Source of the DNA: Aplectana chamaeleonis
Lineage: Eukaryota; Nematoda; Chromadorea; Rhabditida; Cosmocercidae
Reading direction: 5' to 3'
DNA length: 64,000 bases
Assembly (NCBI GenBank): GCA_029168955.1
Contig: JAPDOI010001444.1
Coordinates: 62,001 to 126,000 of the forward strand
Part shown: positions 12,245-24,259 of the stretch, piece by piece
Layout: each line of letters opens with the position of its first letter
Position numbering within the stretch: position 1 is the stretch's first letter
Program-made: the position numbers and the translations under genes
The notes under the pieces: model-generated
Database searches by the model: none
What the model saw: the letters and a program-made list of their open reading frames with translations, nothing else
What the model was told of the DNA's origin: nothing

Positions 12245-13161
12245 CGCTCTGAAAGGAACAATTAACTAATAAATGAAAATCAAGTACTGACGTCCATCGT
12301 CTTTGACCGCAGTCCCCAGTATGATATTTGTCCTTGCGTTTTCAACATAGAACGCAAATTCGCATATTTCAAATGCTACCACAATCAAAAAGAAACAGCG
12401 AAAAACGCGCTAAAATATGTGGTTGTTTTGATTGGACTAGTTATACGGGACTGTGAAATAAAGGTCGCGCCAAATTTTGGTACCAAGGATAAAATTTTTT
12501 GAGAACCGTCTAAAATAAGGGTCCCTATACTGAAAGAAAGTACTGTCGTTCTCTGATTCCGGTCCGCATTTGCAGACTACGGCTATTGCATCATGCTACA
12601 TGTGTTTATCGTGCTGGGACCACTAGATTCTGGCACGATTCACCCTTCTCCCAGCACGATTATCACGAGTCGCATGGTGCAACAGCCGTAGTCCGCAACT
12701 GCGGACCGGATTTTGGCTCGGAGAATGATACTAACTGGTTCTATTTTCTGAAAAATCATAAATAAGAAAGTATTACTGGCCTGGAAAAAACCTTGTCCCG
12801 AAAATTTACCCTTTGGCCCCTCCAAATCTGAATTCCCGCGTTTTAGTGGGCGTCACTAATATACGGAATTTCAGTCTCACGAAATGTAAGGGCGTAACGG
12901 GTCACTCCCTCGGAGGCGCCTTTCCACCCATCGGCAGAGTGAGATTGCGGCAGGAAAACAATGTGGTTAAATCGGAGTACGAAAATTTAATTCCGCGAAA
13001 ATGGATAGGAGCATAAACGAAGAAAACTGTCCGACATGTTCAGCTATACGCTGAAGTGTTTAAAAGATTGGTAGAGACAGGCATCCTTTCCGTTCCAACA
13101 AACAGTTCCTCTGATTATGAGGGCAAAGGAGACCAATGCCTCTACGAGATTTCTTGGAGAC
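12245..13161. other. no gene seen around the foldback element
   Basis: Apart from the foldback at 12558-12710, I find only short frames without splice signals or recognisable domains. The stretch is moderately AT-rich. Confidence 0.5.
12558..12710. repeat. foldback element, 40-bp arms
   Basis: TCCGGTCCGCATTTGCAGAC... at 12558 and its near-complement ending ...GCAACTGCGGACCGGA at 12710 form arms of about 40 bp around a spacer containing CGTGCTGGGA repeats. A related fragment (CGGTCCGCAGTTACAGGC) lies at about 13825. MITE-like, origin unknown. Confidence 0.65.
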
Positions 13162-14084
13162 AGGGGCTCTCTACACACCGAGGAGTTGTCTCGCCTTCTG
13201 CGGCTCTACTTCCACTCGGGACCCTTCTCCTTTGATTGACGTGTCGAACTGCAAAAACAGGGCAACGCCTCCTCTGTGTGTAAAGGGCTGTGCGTAATTA
13301 CGAATTACGGTTTACGATTTACGAATTACAGGCGTTTTTGGCAATTTTTTTACGATTTACGATTTACGAAATTTGGGACCAAAATCATAACGAATCGTAA
13401 CAAATCGTAATAAAACGTGAAAACGCGGTTAAATGAGCAATTCCAATCGGCGGTCTAGTACAAATATAAAATTAACACTTTCAATACGAGACAACCTGAA
13501 CAGTTTCAAATTTGAAACGCCCCTAATATTTGATTACTCTTTAAATTTTTAATTTTCGGTGAACCCGTACCCGTGCATGCCCGGCCGGTCGAAGTCAGCA
13601 GTAGGTCAGTCATGGAGAACTATAATTGTTGATAACGAGCTTTAGGAATGACCAATCGCTCCTTCTCACTCTGACGGAGCCAAACTTTATTTGGTTCCAA
13701 CCTTTCCTTGCCCAAGCCGAGCCAGTTCGGTAGCTTCACAGCTATTTACTTCCATGGATTGCTCTTGTCACATGATGAACACCAGGGACACAGACCTTTG
13801 GTGGAGCTGCAGTCTATATCGGACCAAAATTTCGGTCCGCAGTTACAGGCAACCGCTGTTGCAACACTTACTGCAAACAGAATCATGATGTGACCGCGAG
13901 GTCCTGACATGATTGATATTCGTCCCAGCACCATTATCTTCTAGCTCTCTGTAAACTTCTAAACCGGTCGCCTGCAGCTGCGGACAGCAATTCCATTCCC
14001 ACATAAATAGACAGTAAGTATGGGGCTCGACTCCAAAGACCTGGCTGGCTCATGGGGCGAGTAAAGGTTGGAACCCAATATACC

Positions 14085-14250
14085 ACCGGCATGGATCCTG
14101 AAGAGACTTTGACCTCACTCAGAGAAGAGACCACATGAGGTTGGCGCGAACTCGGTGCACCTATGTGACAGCATGTGGCACCCAGTTTGCGCCAACATTC
14201 AACAGTGAAACGCGAAGTCTCTTCCGGTTCCATGCCAACGTTACACTTCG
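14085..14250. repeat. foldback block inside hAT-like element, copy 1
   Basis: GGCATGGATCCTGAAGAGAC... pairs with ...GTCTCTTCCGGTTCCATGCC; the centre pairs GGTTGGCGCGAACTCGGTGC with its near-complement. Related blocks occur at 16855-16995 and 56125-56215. Confidence 0.65.
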
Positions 14251-14938
14251 TTGCAGAATTTTGCGGAGATTTCAAAAACAACCTTCCCCACGCATTCATC
14301 TTTAGCGGTTAAAAAGATACAAACAAAAAAGTGGAACTTCGTGAATTCAAATCTGCCGTAATTTCATTTCTGCCGTAATCCGTAATTTCAAAATTTGGTT
14401 TGAAATATTTCTAAGAAATTATGGCTGCAGAGTCTCCTACATTTTCAAAGAAGTTTTCAAATGTTTTAATGAGGAGCAAATTCTGAACGCAGAAGAAAAG
14501 AAGATGAAGAACCTAATTTTTGAAGGCGCAGATTTAGAGGGAGCCCTCACCTTTTTGCATTTCAGAATCGTAAACAACCTTCACCACTCATACATCCGTC
14601 TCCATCTCAACAAACTTACGCTAATGGGGAGGAACGCTTATAACTTCGTTCAGAGGAACGCTTTACAAATATAGAGAGCAGACTCGTTTTCTGCGTCAAG
14701 AAGTGGTTTTGTAAATGTATATATTCAAAGGGAAATGTATATCCCCTTTGAAATGGCCACCTTATCCAAGCATCCTTCCTTAAAAGGTTAAGGCTAAAAC
14801 TATCCAACCGTAAATTTTTTCTCATCGCAATGTTGCCCTCCTTGGATTCAACTGAACTGTGTTTGGTAGAGCGATAATTCCCTATGCTTTCGTATTCAAA
14901 AAATGTACGAAACCTGGCACAGGTGTGGTGGTACCTAA

Positions 14939-15428
14939 AGGCACTGTTCGCGATAAAAATCGATTTTCTGTTTTTTTTTTTGCCTTTCTTGAAACCGGTC
15001 CCATTCTGATTCCAGTGATGCTTCTAAAATTGTACAAAACCTTCTGGGAATGGGGTTATGGTTCCTCAAAAATTGAGCTAGGGAGGAATGGTGGACGAGT
15101 TGTCCGAGGCTTGTAACTTCCGTCTTTTGCAGCCAAAGTATGCGAGCTGACCTGAGTAAAGAGAGAAGTTGAGAATGAAGGGAAGAACGGCGCTTTTGAT
15201 CGGAAGCCATCGCTCATCTCACGATCTCGGAGTGTTCATTTGTTCACATCGAGGGTGGAAAGGGGCGGGACTTGCCCACAGCTGCGGGGTTTGCCCACTT
15301 TTCTAAGCCGTTTTGCGGCTCCTGGGTAGCTTTTCGTCCCGTTTTTCCAACGCTGTTCTTCTTCTGAGAGCCACGAGAACCGTTTGTCATGAAAAATTCG
15401 AGGATGAAGTTTATATCGAACAGTGCCT
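14939..15428. mobile_element. TTAA-type MITE, family A, copy 1 (490 bp)
   Basis: Begins AGGCACTGTTCGCGATAAAA after CTAA and ends ATATCGAACAGTGCCT before TTAA. The left half matches the element at 35666-36155, which is also exactly 490 bp, including a shared GGACGAGTTGTCCGAGG core; the right half has diverged. Nested in the hAT-like element. Non-coding. Confidence 0.8.
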
Positions 15429-15812
15429 TTAAATAAACTTAGAGTTTCCATTTTGTCTATTAAAGTCGTTCCTACCCCGCGTATGTGTACTGAATATTTA
15501 TTCAAGTGCTGCTCTAAAAATGTCCCTTTGGACCCCAACCCCCAACCTCCTTCAATATGGAGACACCTCATCACTGAAATGCTACGGTGTTTCCACATCG
15601 AATGAGGTTTGGGTCATGTGTGGGCTTATTACTCATTATCAGTTGCGATTTACGAATTACTATTTACGAATTACGAAGAATTTCAAAAATTTCGATTTAC
15701 GATTTACGAAATTATAAAATTCAGTTACGCACAGCTCTGGTGTGTAGAGAGCCCCTATCCCGATTTCGTGTTCTTCTAGAAGGTTTTTAGAATTTTTCTT
15801 CGTGTTCTTAAA

Positions 15813-16283
15813 GCCAGAGTCCGAGCTCAGAATCGATTTTTCGTTTCTCTGCCTATCTTGGAGAAAATTTCACGCTGATCACAATGGTGTCTCAAGAATC
15901 GCTCAGAGCTCACTTCGAACTGAGTTTTGGCTACTGAAATATTTTGAATTTTAACTGGTAGAAGTTCGCGGACGAGTTGTCTCGAGCCTGTATTTTCGCG
16001 TTATTTGCAGCAATCATTCTGAAGCAGGTTACAATATAAAGCCAGACCGAAAACAAAAGGAAGAACATAGATTTTGAAAAAAAATTCGCGCGCCTCTTCC
16101 CTATTGAGGTCGAAAACCTGCCAGTGGGCGTATCCCATTTTTTCTTTCGAGGGGGCGTGGTCATTTTTTTCCTAGCCTTTTCTCGCTTATTTGAGCGAGT
16201 TGAGATTTCGCGCTTGGCAGGGTTGCTATATACGGCGACCGGACCAAAATATCAAAAATTACCTCGGAGGTTGGACTGTGTTT
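15813..16283. mobile_element. TTAA-type MITE, family F, copy 1 (471 bp)
   Basis: TTAA flanks an element starting AGCCAGAGTCCGAGCTC and ending GGTTGGACTGTGTTT. It matches the element at 28190-28689 over its whole length in the opposite orientation and shares the GGACGAGTTGTC core with family A. Confidence 0.8.
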
Positions 16284-16854
16284 TTAAGTCTGCATATGCA
16301 CTAGTATGGAGCCCAGTAGTCCTCCCAGTGAACAAACTCAAGACCCATCTACGTTATGAGAACTGCCAGCAAAGGCAGAGTACAGAAAACCGTGGCTTCA
16401 ATTTTGTGTGGATTCTGATAAGGTAGGTCCACGAGAACAAAGTAATAGAGGAATATGGCCGGAAGGCCCCTTTACAGAACTATGAGAATTTTAGTGAAGA
16501 CGTCTTTAGAAACCCAACAGGTTTCAACTTATTCCCACCTGCGTTTTTGTGTACTCTGCGTTTAGTGTAGTACGACACACTATGAGTTCTTTCACTTCCT
16601 GTCGCCATTTTTTGTAGCTTTCTGAGAAGGAAACCATAGCTGAAGTCCTGATTTTTTCTGACCGAAGCGTGACACTGCTATTGCAATCCCTATTATTTTC
16701 ATATCGATTTTTCTAATCCTTATCTGCCCCCAGACTATCGATTTTAAAAAATCTAAACTTTCACGCCCATCATAACGAAATTCAAACCACACAGAAATTG
16801 AAAACAGAGAGAATCTGATCCGTGAATCGCTTTTAAAGTAACCGATATAACGTC

Positions 16855-16995
16855 GGCATGGTTCCTATAGAGACCTTGCCGTTCACTGTGTTGACGCAAT
16901 CTTGGTGCTACCATATGCTGTAACATAGGTGCACCGAATTGGCCCCAACCTCCAACGGGGAACGCAAAAGTCTCTTCAGGATCCCATTGCAACGT
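16855..16995. repeat. foldback block, copy 2
   Basis: GGCATGGTTCCTATAGAGAC..., a central GGTGCACCGAATTGG and ...GTCTCTTCAGGATCCCATTG match the block at 14085-14250. Here it stands alone, with no hAT-like ends recognised nearby. Confidence 0.55.
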
Positions 16996-17136
16996 GTTAG
17001 GGTCAACATCACCGGAACAATGTTAGCAAATTCAATATTCTCACTGGACCCTGCTGTGAGTTCAAGCATTCTTTTCTCTTGGAAGAAAAGAGAGTTTTAT
17101 GAGCGAAAAAGTTTGGCGCGATGTTTACCTTATGTA

Positions 17137-17428
17137 CTGTGTTTCTCTGAGGCCCAAATTCCGGTCCTGCAATTGCGTCTCGACACACTTTGCGGCCGCA
17201 CGCGCTCGAGCCAGTCGAGTTCCCAGCTCCTTGCAAAAAAAGCCCACTCGGTCTGAAAGCTTTTAGTCGCCGATTTCTCCAATTTTGTTCAGTTTCCAGT
17301 TTCCAAAACCCACGAGTCAACAGAATCGACGGCTACGGCTCTGGAAACTCTTCCGAGACCGAAGCGCGCGGCCGCTAAGCGTAGACGAGACTCATATGCG
17401 GACTGGAATTTGGCCCAGAGAAGCACAG
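17137..17428. mobile_element. TA-flanked foldback MITE (292 bp)
   Basis: Inverted ends CTGTGTTTCTCTGAGGCCCA / TTTGGCCCAGAGAAGCACAG with TA on both sides (17135-17136, 17429-17430); similarity between the arms extends about 80 bp and includes a GCGGCCGC core. Non-coding. Confidence 0.7.
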
Positions 17429-17430
17429 TA

Positions 17431-20006
17431 GCTGGACAAGAAAAACGAAAGTCGATTTTCATTGGCGTGCCATTCAGAGGAAAACGTTCCCATTGCGGGA
17501 CGTAATGTCATGCCGGTAACGCAACTCATTGCACGCGGTCCGAAAACGTGCAGTTACTCGAAATCATACGCGGGGTCGTGAATAGGTTAATGAGCTACAA
17601 AGTGGAATTAATGAGGCACGAAAGCTGGATCTTATTAGAGACGATTTTTTTGCTTGGAGGGAGTTTGCAAAAATAAGTCCGCACTGGCTCACCACCCTCA
17701 CATGATACAAGATTAGTCGCTATAAGTACATACGCTCACTGCTTTTTGAACAGAAAACAGAGCGAGTGATGGACCTGAGGTGGATACGTAGACCGGGAAA
17801 TTCGGTAAAGCTTGCCTGAAAGCTTGATCTATTTTGAGATCAATAATAACACACTATATTGTGCTTCGGAGGTAGAGGTTTCATTCGCCCCTTTTCTTCC
17901 GAACCAGCTGTCGCAGGAACCGTTATACGAACTGTGGTATTTGCCGAAAAACATTACGCGAATTATCCACTCATCATACTTAATAGTTTACTTGATCACT
18001 CTCCATGAAATTACTGCTTCATCGATTTAAATTTTGTGGGAATTAAGCCTGAGCACAGAAAGCAGTTTTCAGAATACTACTCAGTAACAGATCACTGTAA
18101 ACTTGAAATCAAAGGAAAAGACAGAAGAAGACGAAGGATTCTGCAAGCAAGTGTAGAGAAAAGCTTATGGGCATGGAGAACAATCGCAGAGCTCCATAAT
18201 AAACAATGCATTACCAACGAGATGGCGCATTTGCCTCTTCTGGTCCAGTCTCCTGGCTGGAAATGTGTTCCCCCAAGCCATCGAGGAGGACTTTACCACT
18301 ACTTCACACATCTTATGCATGAGTTTTGGCAACAACAGCTGCTTTACAATCCTTGTTTGGAGGACTAAGAACAAGCTGGCACAGACAGTTCCCCCTAAAA
18401 TAATCACATTTGGTAGAAAGCGCCGTTTCCAACAGTTAATCTTCACTCCAATGACTTTTTCAAATCTTTTAGTAGCTGCTAGGGGGAGACTTCCTCGAGC
18501 CAAGCTATGAAGATTTTCCTATTTCGGCGAGAGGGCAGGGTGTTCCACATTAAGCGATTTCTTGCTTGGGCTGTTAGGGAAATCGCTTCTGATTGGTTTC
18601 AAAACTTTTCTCACTCCTCACACCATCCGGAGTTCTGAACACAACTTCCAAGGTACGTTTCTGGATATTTCGAATACCGTAGCGTTTACGGAGACAGAAC
18701 GGAGACTGTACGATATAGGCCAGGAGAGGTACTAAAAAACCCTTGTGCTTGCTTGGATCACCTATGAACGCAAGTAGGTCTTGCACTAAAATCTTTAACA
18801 ATTTGGAAAAAAAACGAAAAAAGTCCTCCCAAGGCATCGTGCGCGCTGGAAATCGTTTCTCAATTTTTGTGTACTTAAATCAAACCGTTCAGGAGGCCTT
18901 AGCTGACATCACCCACGAAACCTTAAGGCTTCCAAATACGCGCAAAGAACTTTGAATGCAATTTTTTTACAATTTTGTAGAGGTGGACCCCACCAGGTTG
19001 TGATATATCGCAAAAATTCACCCAAAACGAGTCAAGTTTTGGAGAAAAGCTCATCAAAAATCCAGAAACATTCGGCTTCCTTTTGTTCACACGTCTGTCC
19101 GGTGTGCCTTGTGTAATGCTGAAATGTAGGAAATTTGGGAGCAGCTAAAATTGGGTTTTTAGCCCACTTTTTCAAACTTTTAGATTCCACAGATTCTTTT
19201 CGCCTTTCTGCTGCCAAAGTTCTCTAAAAACAGGAAGGTTTCAATATATCATGTCTGAACTCGAGTGATCTCACGGAATAAAGAAAATTGAATTTTGGAT
19301 TTCCGCGGCCTGTCGTGGCGCTTCTGTTCCTCGTGTTAGATGATCGACCAGAAAAACGCCTATTCAGACCACGAAGCAGTTTTCACGAGCCTACTAGCGT
19401 TATGGAATACGCAACATTGAGGTCCTCAAGCTTTCCCAACTATCTTCACTTTTGTTCAAACACTGGATTGAGAAGAAGAAAAAACCCAAATATGGTTTTC
19501 TGCGCGGACGCTTTGCCTTTGCTTTAAGCTCTGAAATAGCGCAGCTTCACCTTAGGAGCCACGCTACAATGAAGAGGTCGATGATCTTGGCAATTTTGCG
19601 TTGAATGTTACTGAGTTTGACCTGTCAAACAATATAGATACTGCAGGTTTGAGAACAGTTATGACAAGCTGGCTTCCTATGAATATAAACCCATTAAAGT
19701 GGCAGTGACCACGCCGCCGCGAATGTGCAGAAAAACCTCAAAAAACGGACTTTAAGCGAACTTCAAATCCAATTTAACAAAGCTTTTAAACTGGTTTTTC
19801 TTTTTACAAACAGAAGAAACTTTTCAGGAACAGCTTGGCGTTCGCTTAATAAGAAAACAGTTCCCTAAGGAGGCAACTGGCAACAATACAAAAGCATGGA
19901 AGATGTTTTAATGGTTTTCTGCACTGAACAAGGCCTTCCTGAACGCATTTCGTTAAAACGAGACGCTCGGGACGAGAACGCACCATCTATCGATCTCACT
20001 TTACCA
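17431..20006. other. no convincing gene; solo MITE end
   Basis: Short open frames at 17812-18030, 18036-18368 and 19288-19527 lack domains or paired splice sites. At 18835 a lone MITE terminus (AAGGCATCGTGCGCGCTGG) matches the left end of the element at 60951 but no right partner is present. Confidence 0.5.
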
Positions 20007-21112
20007 GGGAACCTCGCTAGTCAGGTATGCGCTTTCGGGAGAATGTGAATGTTTCTTGGTCAACTCCGGATACGCTCTGGTTCGAATCTGAACTCCGGAT
20101 TCTGCTACGGCAACGTCTCTTGACGAATTTATAAGTTTTTTTGAAGCTTCGTGAAAATGTAAGAGTACCCATCAGCCAATTTTTAGGGTGGTTGAGAAAA
20201 AAATTCGGATTTGGTGCAAGACTTTCAACTGGGGGTTATTCAGGGCGCTGAACGCTAATCTGGGGTCTGCTTCGTCGCTAGACACCTTATGGCTAGTGTA
20301 AATATGTTACTGCAGGCAATAAGTTTTTAACTTGACTTTACCTACCTTAAAACTTCGAGAATTCGAAAAATGGACCATCAAATTCGTGTTCGGCGTTTCC
20401 AAATAACACCCACAGTGAAATTTTGAGTCAAAATCTGAGACTTTGAACCAACTGCTACCGCATACTTCCCACCGTAACCTACCGTAATCTTATCAGAAAT
20501 CGACAAACGGATTGGGCAGATTCTTGCTTTAGATCTGCAAATAACCCCCAGAGCAACAATTTGAGCCATATCTATCCTGGCGTAGAACTCCGGAAATCGG
20601 CAAACGTCGCGATTCGCCATCAAATTTCGCCCCGATGGGAAGCGTTGAACGAATCATGTCGAAAAAGCTCGGAAAATCGTCAGTCAACCCATAGATTCGT
20701 GATCCGGCGCCCCAAACAACTCCACCTGGAAGGGATTTCCGGAGTGAAATATGCAACATTTTATTAACGCTTTCCAGGAGTATAAATAGGCGCCCAAACC
20801 GAAAATCCGCGTACAAGTCCAAAAACAACATCCAGTCTGCGAGTTTGGAAAATGTGCCTTTACCCAAAAGTTTCTCCAGTGTGGTAGTTCTGGGGCTGAA
20901 CACAAGCATGTTATCCGTTTTCGGAGTTCACCAAACTCTAATGCGCGTTTTTGATAGAAAAATGACGTGAAATACAGACTTTGACCAGCTATCACTTTTT
21001 CTGCGTATGTCCGTAGCAAAATCCAAGTCCAGATTCGAAGAGAGCGTATCCGGAGTTGACCAAGAAACGTTCACAGTCTCTCAAATGCTCATACCTGACT
21101 AGCGAGGTTCCT
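20007..21112. mobile_element. 1.1-kb TIR element, family G, copy 1
   Basis: About 115-bp inverted repeats: GGGAACCTCGCTAGTCAGG (20007) and its complement ending CCTGACTAGCGAGGTTCC (to 21112), continuing through TTTCTTGGTCAACTCCGGAT in both arms. The interior (CGACAAACGG, CGCCCCAAA, ACCGAAAATCCG blocks) is homologous in order and spacing to 44027-45109. No transposase frame. Confidence 0.75.
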
Positions 21113-22000
21113 TAGTCAGCACAAACCCTCTTTCTGCAATTTATTTTAAGAATCATAAGAAGACAGAGATGTTTTGTTTCGGTGAGCTTTCTGTCCATGA
21201 CGATAAAAACAATGTAAACCGTGGAGCCTAACTCCGAAAGAACTGGAAATCTTGAAAGACGTGAATGATCGCAAAGGTAAAAAAAGAAAGGGAGTGTGAT
21301 AGGTTTTGGTGATTTCTGTTTTTTGGCGATTCATGGCTTGCAGGTAGAATCTTGCTTTCGGAGCGTTCCTTGTAAATTACATTTTGGGCCAAATAACACG
21401 CTTCGTTTTCAGGACGATCCAGGAAGTTGATTCATTTGGCTTTTATTAGAGGAGCTGTCACTGGAAATCAAAATCAAGGTGCGACATGCTCATGGCAGCA
21501 GCACAAATGTCGAAACAGCAAAAGCTCCAAATAGCCTCTACACGGCCCTGAACTGGGAGTACAATCCCGTCCGCTTCCCGTCAGCAGCCATTGACTCCAA
21601 ACAAACAACTGAAAAATCCACTCCGGGAGAAACAATATTCAAATGGGGTAGATTTATTCATTCCGGTGCATCACGGAATGGCGTGATGATTCGATTCACC
21701 GTATGTTTTGATGAAGCCAATTTCCCGCGTAATTTGCGCTTTTAATCAAAGGCCGTTAAGAGAGGCGCGGTGTGGTTGCGCTCCACACAGAAGTTCGGGC
21801 CGTGTAGAAAATTATTGAGATAACACACAGCCCTTCTTTCTCTTCGAGATTAAAACTTGGAAAGGTTTTTATCGTGGACACTGTCTATCGTAGATAAGCC
21901 AAGATTTGCGAGTAGCGGGGCCATTATTTAAGCTAAACTTTTTGCAGATCAATCCCGTGACGACAGAACGTCGTTTTCTACATCCCAAACAGATGCGCGA
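21113..22000. other. no assigned feature; one uncertain 88-codon frame
   Basis: A frame at 21479-21745 reads through with a tail RFTVCFDEANFPRNLRF, but has no splice context or family I recognise. An isolated MITE-like right end (ATCGTGGACACTGTCT) lies at about 21872. Confidence 0.4.
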
Positions 22001-22595
22001 AGGCGGTAGTCGCGATGAAATGAAGCTAACTGCTTTTCTCCTCTGAACCCTTTTTTGGATTCAGAAGTAATAGGGTATCTTACATGAAAAGATCAGAAGA
22101 AAAACACCCAATTTTGAGTCAAATTATATCAGCCTCAACTTTCCGATCACCTGTGATGATGGACGAGCCCACTTTTTATACTAGACATAGATGATCTATA
22201 GCATCAAGGACATCACCTGGTTTTGGAAATCGACATTTAATCAATTACCAATTTCTCTTGCGTGTTGGCCTTCTTTGGCTATTTCTGTCCTCATTCAGTT
22301 AAAACAATGAATGGAGTGCTCCATCAGATTCTTCAGAACTGTTTTTATTAGCAAAAGGTGCATTTATTTCCACCTGTGAATCTAAACCGGCTTTGAATAT
22401 GCACACACGAGACTACGATCTTTGGGCGGATCCCATGGTATGTGGTGCACGAATTATCAACTCAGGAACTAAGCTAGCTCTTAAACATGGCTCATTGTTT
22501 CTCCCCGTAACGTTTATAGTCTTCTAGCTGCTTGCCGACCAATCTGATATTAATGGTTCTCTCAACACCTTTTTTTCATAGCGACTCCACTGCCT
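22001..22595. mobile_element. TTAA-type MITE, family D, diverged copy
   Basis: Left end AGGCGGTAGTCGCGATGAAA and right end CATAGCGACTCCACTGCCT before TTAA (22596-22599). It shares the ATGATGGACGAGCCCAC core and the CATTTAT block with the copies at 38295 and 52975, but is more diverged. Confidence 0.65.
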
Positions 22596-22599
22596 TTAA

Positions 22600-24120
22600 T
22601 CCTATTGCAGATCTTAGGTGCCGGAAAATCGTTTCATATACAGTGGTCGCATCCATGAAACTACCGGAGCCCCCCCATAAGGTGCAAAAGTCCACCCAAC
22701 ATGCCCGTTACTGGGAAATTCTAGATACATATGTAGGCTACGTTACATAGTGAAATTGTTCCATAACCGATGCAATTTTCTTGAATTTTCATTTCACATC
22801 TGAGAGGATTCACGAGCATTCTGTGAGGCCTCCTTTGATCTTCCCCGAAGAACGTATATCTTGAAGCACGATAGCATTGAACCAAATCTAAAGTATATGT
22901 TCATGCAGGTATCAAGGCATTTGGATGAATATTAAACAGCGGATTAAAAGAAAAAGGTGAATCCTATCAGGGTAAAAATTTCAGTTGGATGAAAGCTTTT
23001 CTTTCAGTTATCTTCCCAAAGCTGACGATCGCAGTAACAGTAGTAGCCGATGTTGATGCTGACGTTCATCCGAAGGCAATCCCACATAGTTCCGACGTGA
23101 ACAGTCTTTCCTCCGGTATCACTTAAAAGCACTTCTTTTTTGCGCTCTTATCACACAGCAAGCGACTAAGCGTCAACAACCGGCAGACGTATCGTCGTCT
23201 CCACGTACACCCAGCCTGCGTGCATGTTCTCGTCCATCACTTATTCAGATTCTGTCGGATAAAAGCGGTCGCATGGTTATATTTCTGCCATTTCTGCTCA
23301 GTACTGTACTAGCCAGCGAACTCTCTCATGCCTGAGGCATTATTCCTATACAGGGAATCGGTTGAAATTGTCAAAGAAATTGGTCGCCAAATACGCAACC
23401 CCGTACTTGGCAAGAAGAGACGAGAAAGGTGTCGAGTGGTTGAACAACCTATTTTTTGAAGAACAAAGATTTTGAGGTAAGCATTTCTCTCATAACTCTG
23501 GTTGGTTCTTTGCGCGTCAATGGCAGTGTTCTCAATATTAATAGTTCCTCCAAGTGCTTTTGCAAGAGCTGGTGTCCCAATTTCTCAAGTGTAACGAGAG
23601 CAAGAGATTAATTTGACCGTCGAAAGTACCTATGTGCAAAATAATCAACAGAATGAGTTGGTATTGATTGATTCAATGACAAAGAGAGAAATCGGGAATA
23701 GGTAAACTCTGAGAGAAATATTCGGTGCAAGTTCTCGATTTCGCTTGTCCCCAGAAGTGGAGTTGGGGGCTTTGGTGAAATATATAAATGGTGCTAATAA
23801 TTCTTCGACAAAAAGCAATCGCTCCCCTGCTGTAGTAATCGGAACCGAGAACTTACTAAAAATGGGAATGGCTCAATGAAATGCTAGGAGTGATTTTTAC
23901 TGCAACCGCTGTGCTAACTTTTTGTGTTCCCTAAACATAACCACTCTCCTTTATAAGAAGCAGAAGCTTCTTTGCAATTTTCAATCAAGTACTGTGTATA
24001 TTAGGAGTAAGAACGACAAGGCCAAGAGAACCAAAGCAAAATTAGTCTTCATGGAGTTATAATCAGCTGCAGGCGACTGTCAGAAACGTAAAGAGAGGAA
24101 TTGAATAAAGAACAGAACAA
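22600..24120. other. no gene seen
   Basis: AT-rich. A 39-codon frame after an acceptor-like TTTCTTTCAG near 23010 reads like coding sequence (IFPKLTIAVTVVADVDADVH) but has no start and no clear donor; it is recorded only as a weak lead. Confidence 0.4.
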
Positions 24121-24144
24121 AATAAAAGTTCCATGAATATGTCA

Positions 24145-24258
24145 CTCCATTCATTCTTTTCCATCAAAACAGGATCGTGTAGGACTTTATACAATATACA
24201 CCATTTTGTATAAAGTCCCACATGGTCCTATTTTATTGAAAAAGAACAGAATGGGAGG
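24145..24258. repeat. palindrome of about 110 bp
   Basis: TAGGACTTTATACAA and TTGTATAAAGTCCCA form the core of an inverted repeat whose pairing extends outward through the CATTCTTTTCC / GAAAAAGAACAGAATG region. Probable small foldback element. Confidence 0.6.
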
Positions 24259-24259
24259 A

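Larger units (their letters stand above)
13284..15739. mobile_element. hAT-like non-autonomous element, copy 1 (2.46 kb)
   Basis: Ends are AGGGCTGTGCGTAATTACG and ...CAGTTACGCACAGCTCTG, inverted copies flanked by an 8-bp duplication with one mismatch (GTGTGTAA at 13276-13283, GTGTGTAG at 15740-15747). Both ends are followed inward by clustered TTTACGATTTACGAATTACG motifs, probable subterminal repeats. The interior holds a foldback (14085-14250) and a nested TTAA MITE (14939-15428), and encodes no transposase. An 8-bp duplication and CAGGG-like ends fit the hAT superfamily. The copy at 54378-57127 has the same organisation. Confidence 0.75.
13162..15756. mobile_element. small palindromic element split by an hAT-like insertion
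   Basis: AGGGGCTCTCTACACAC (13162-13178) and GTGTGTAGAGAGCCCCT (15740-15756) are perfect inverted copies. If the 2.46-kb insertion 13284-15739 is removed with one target copy, they bound a palindromic element of about 131 bp with further matching inside (CGAGGAGTTG / CAACGCCTCCTC). The insertion hit its right arm. Confidence 0.7.

Noticed and set aside
20080..20110. GGTTCGAATCT resembling a tRNA B box
   Set aside because: It lies within the inverted repeat of family G, and its copy in the other arm is degenerate, with no tRNA fold.
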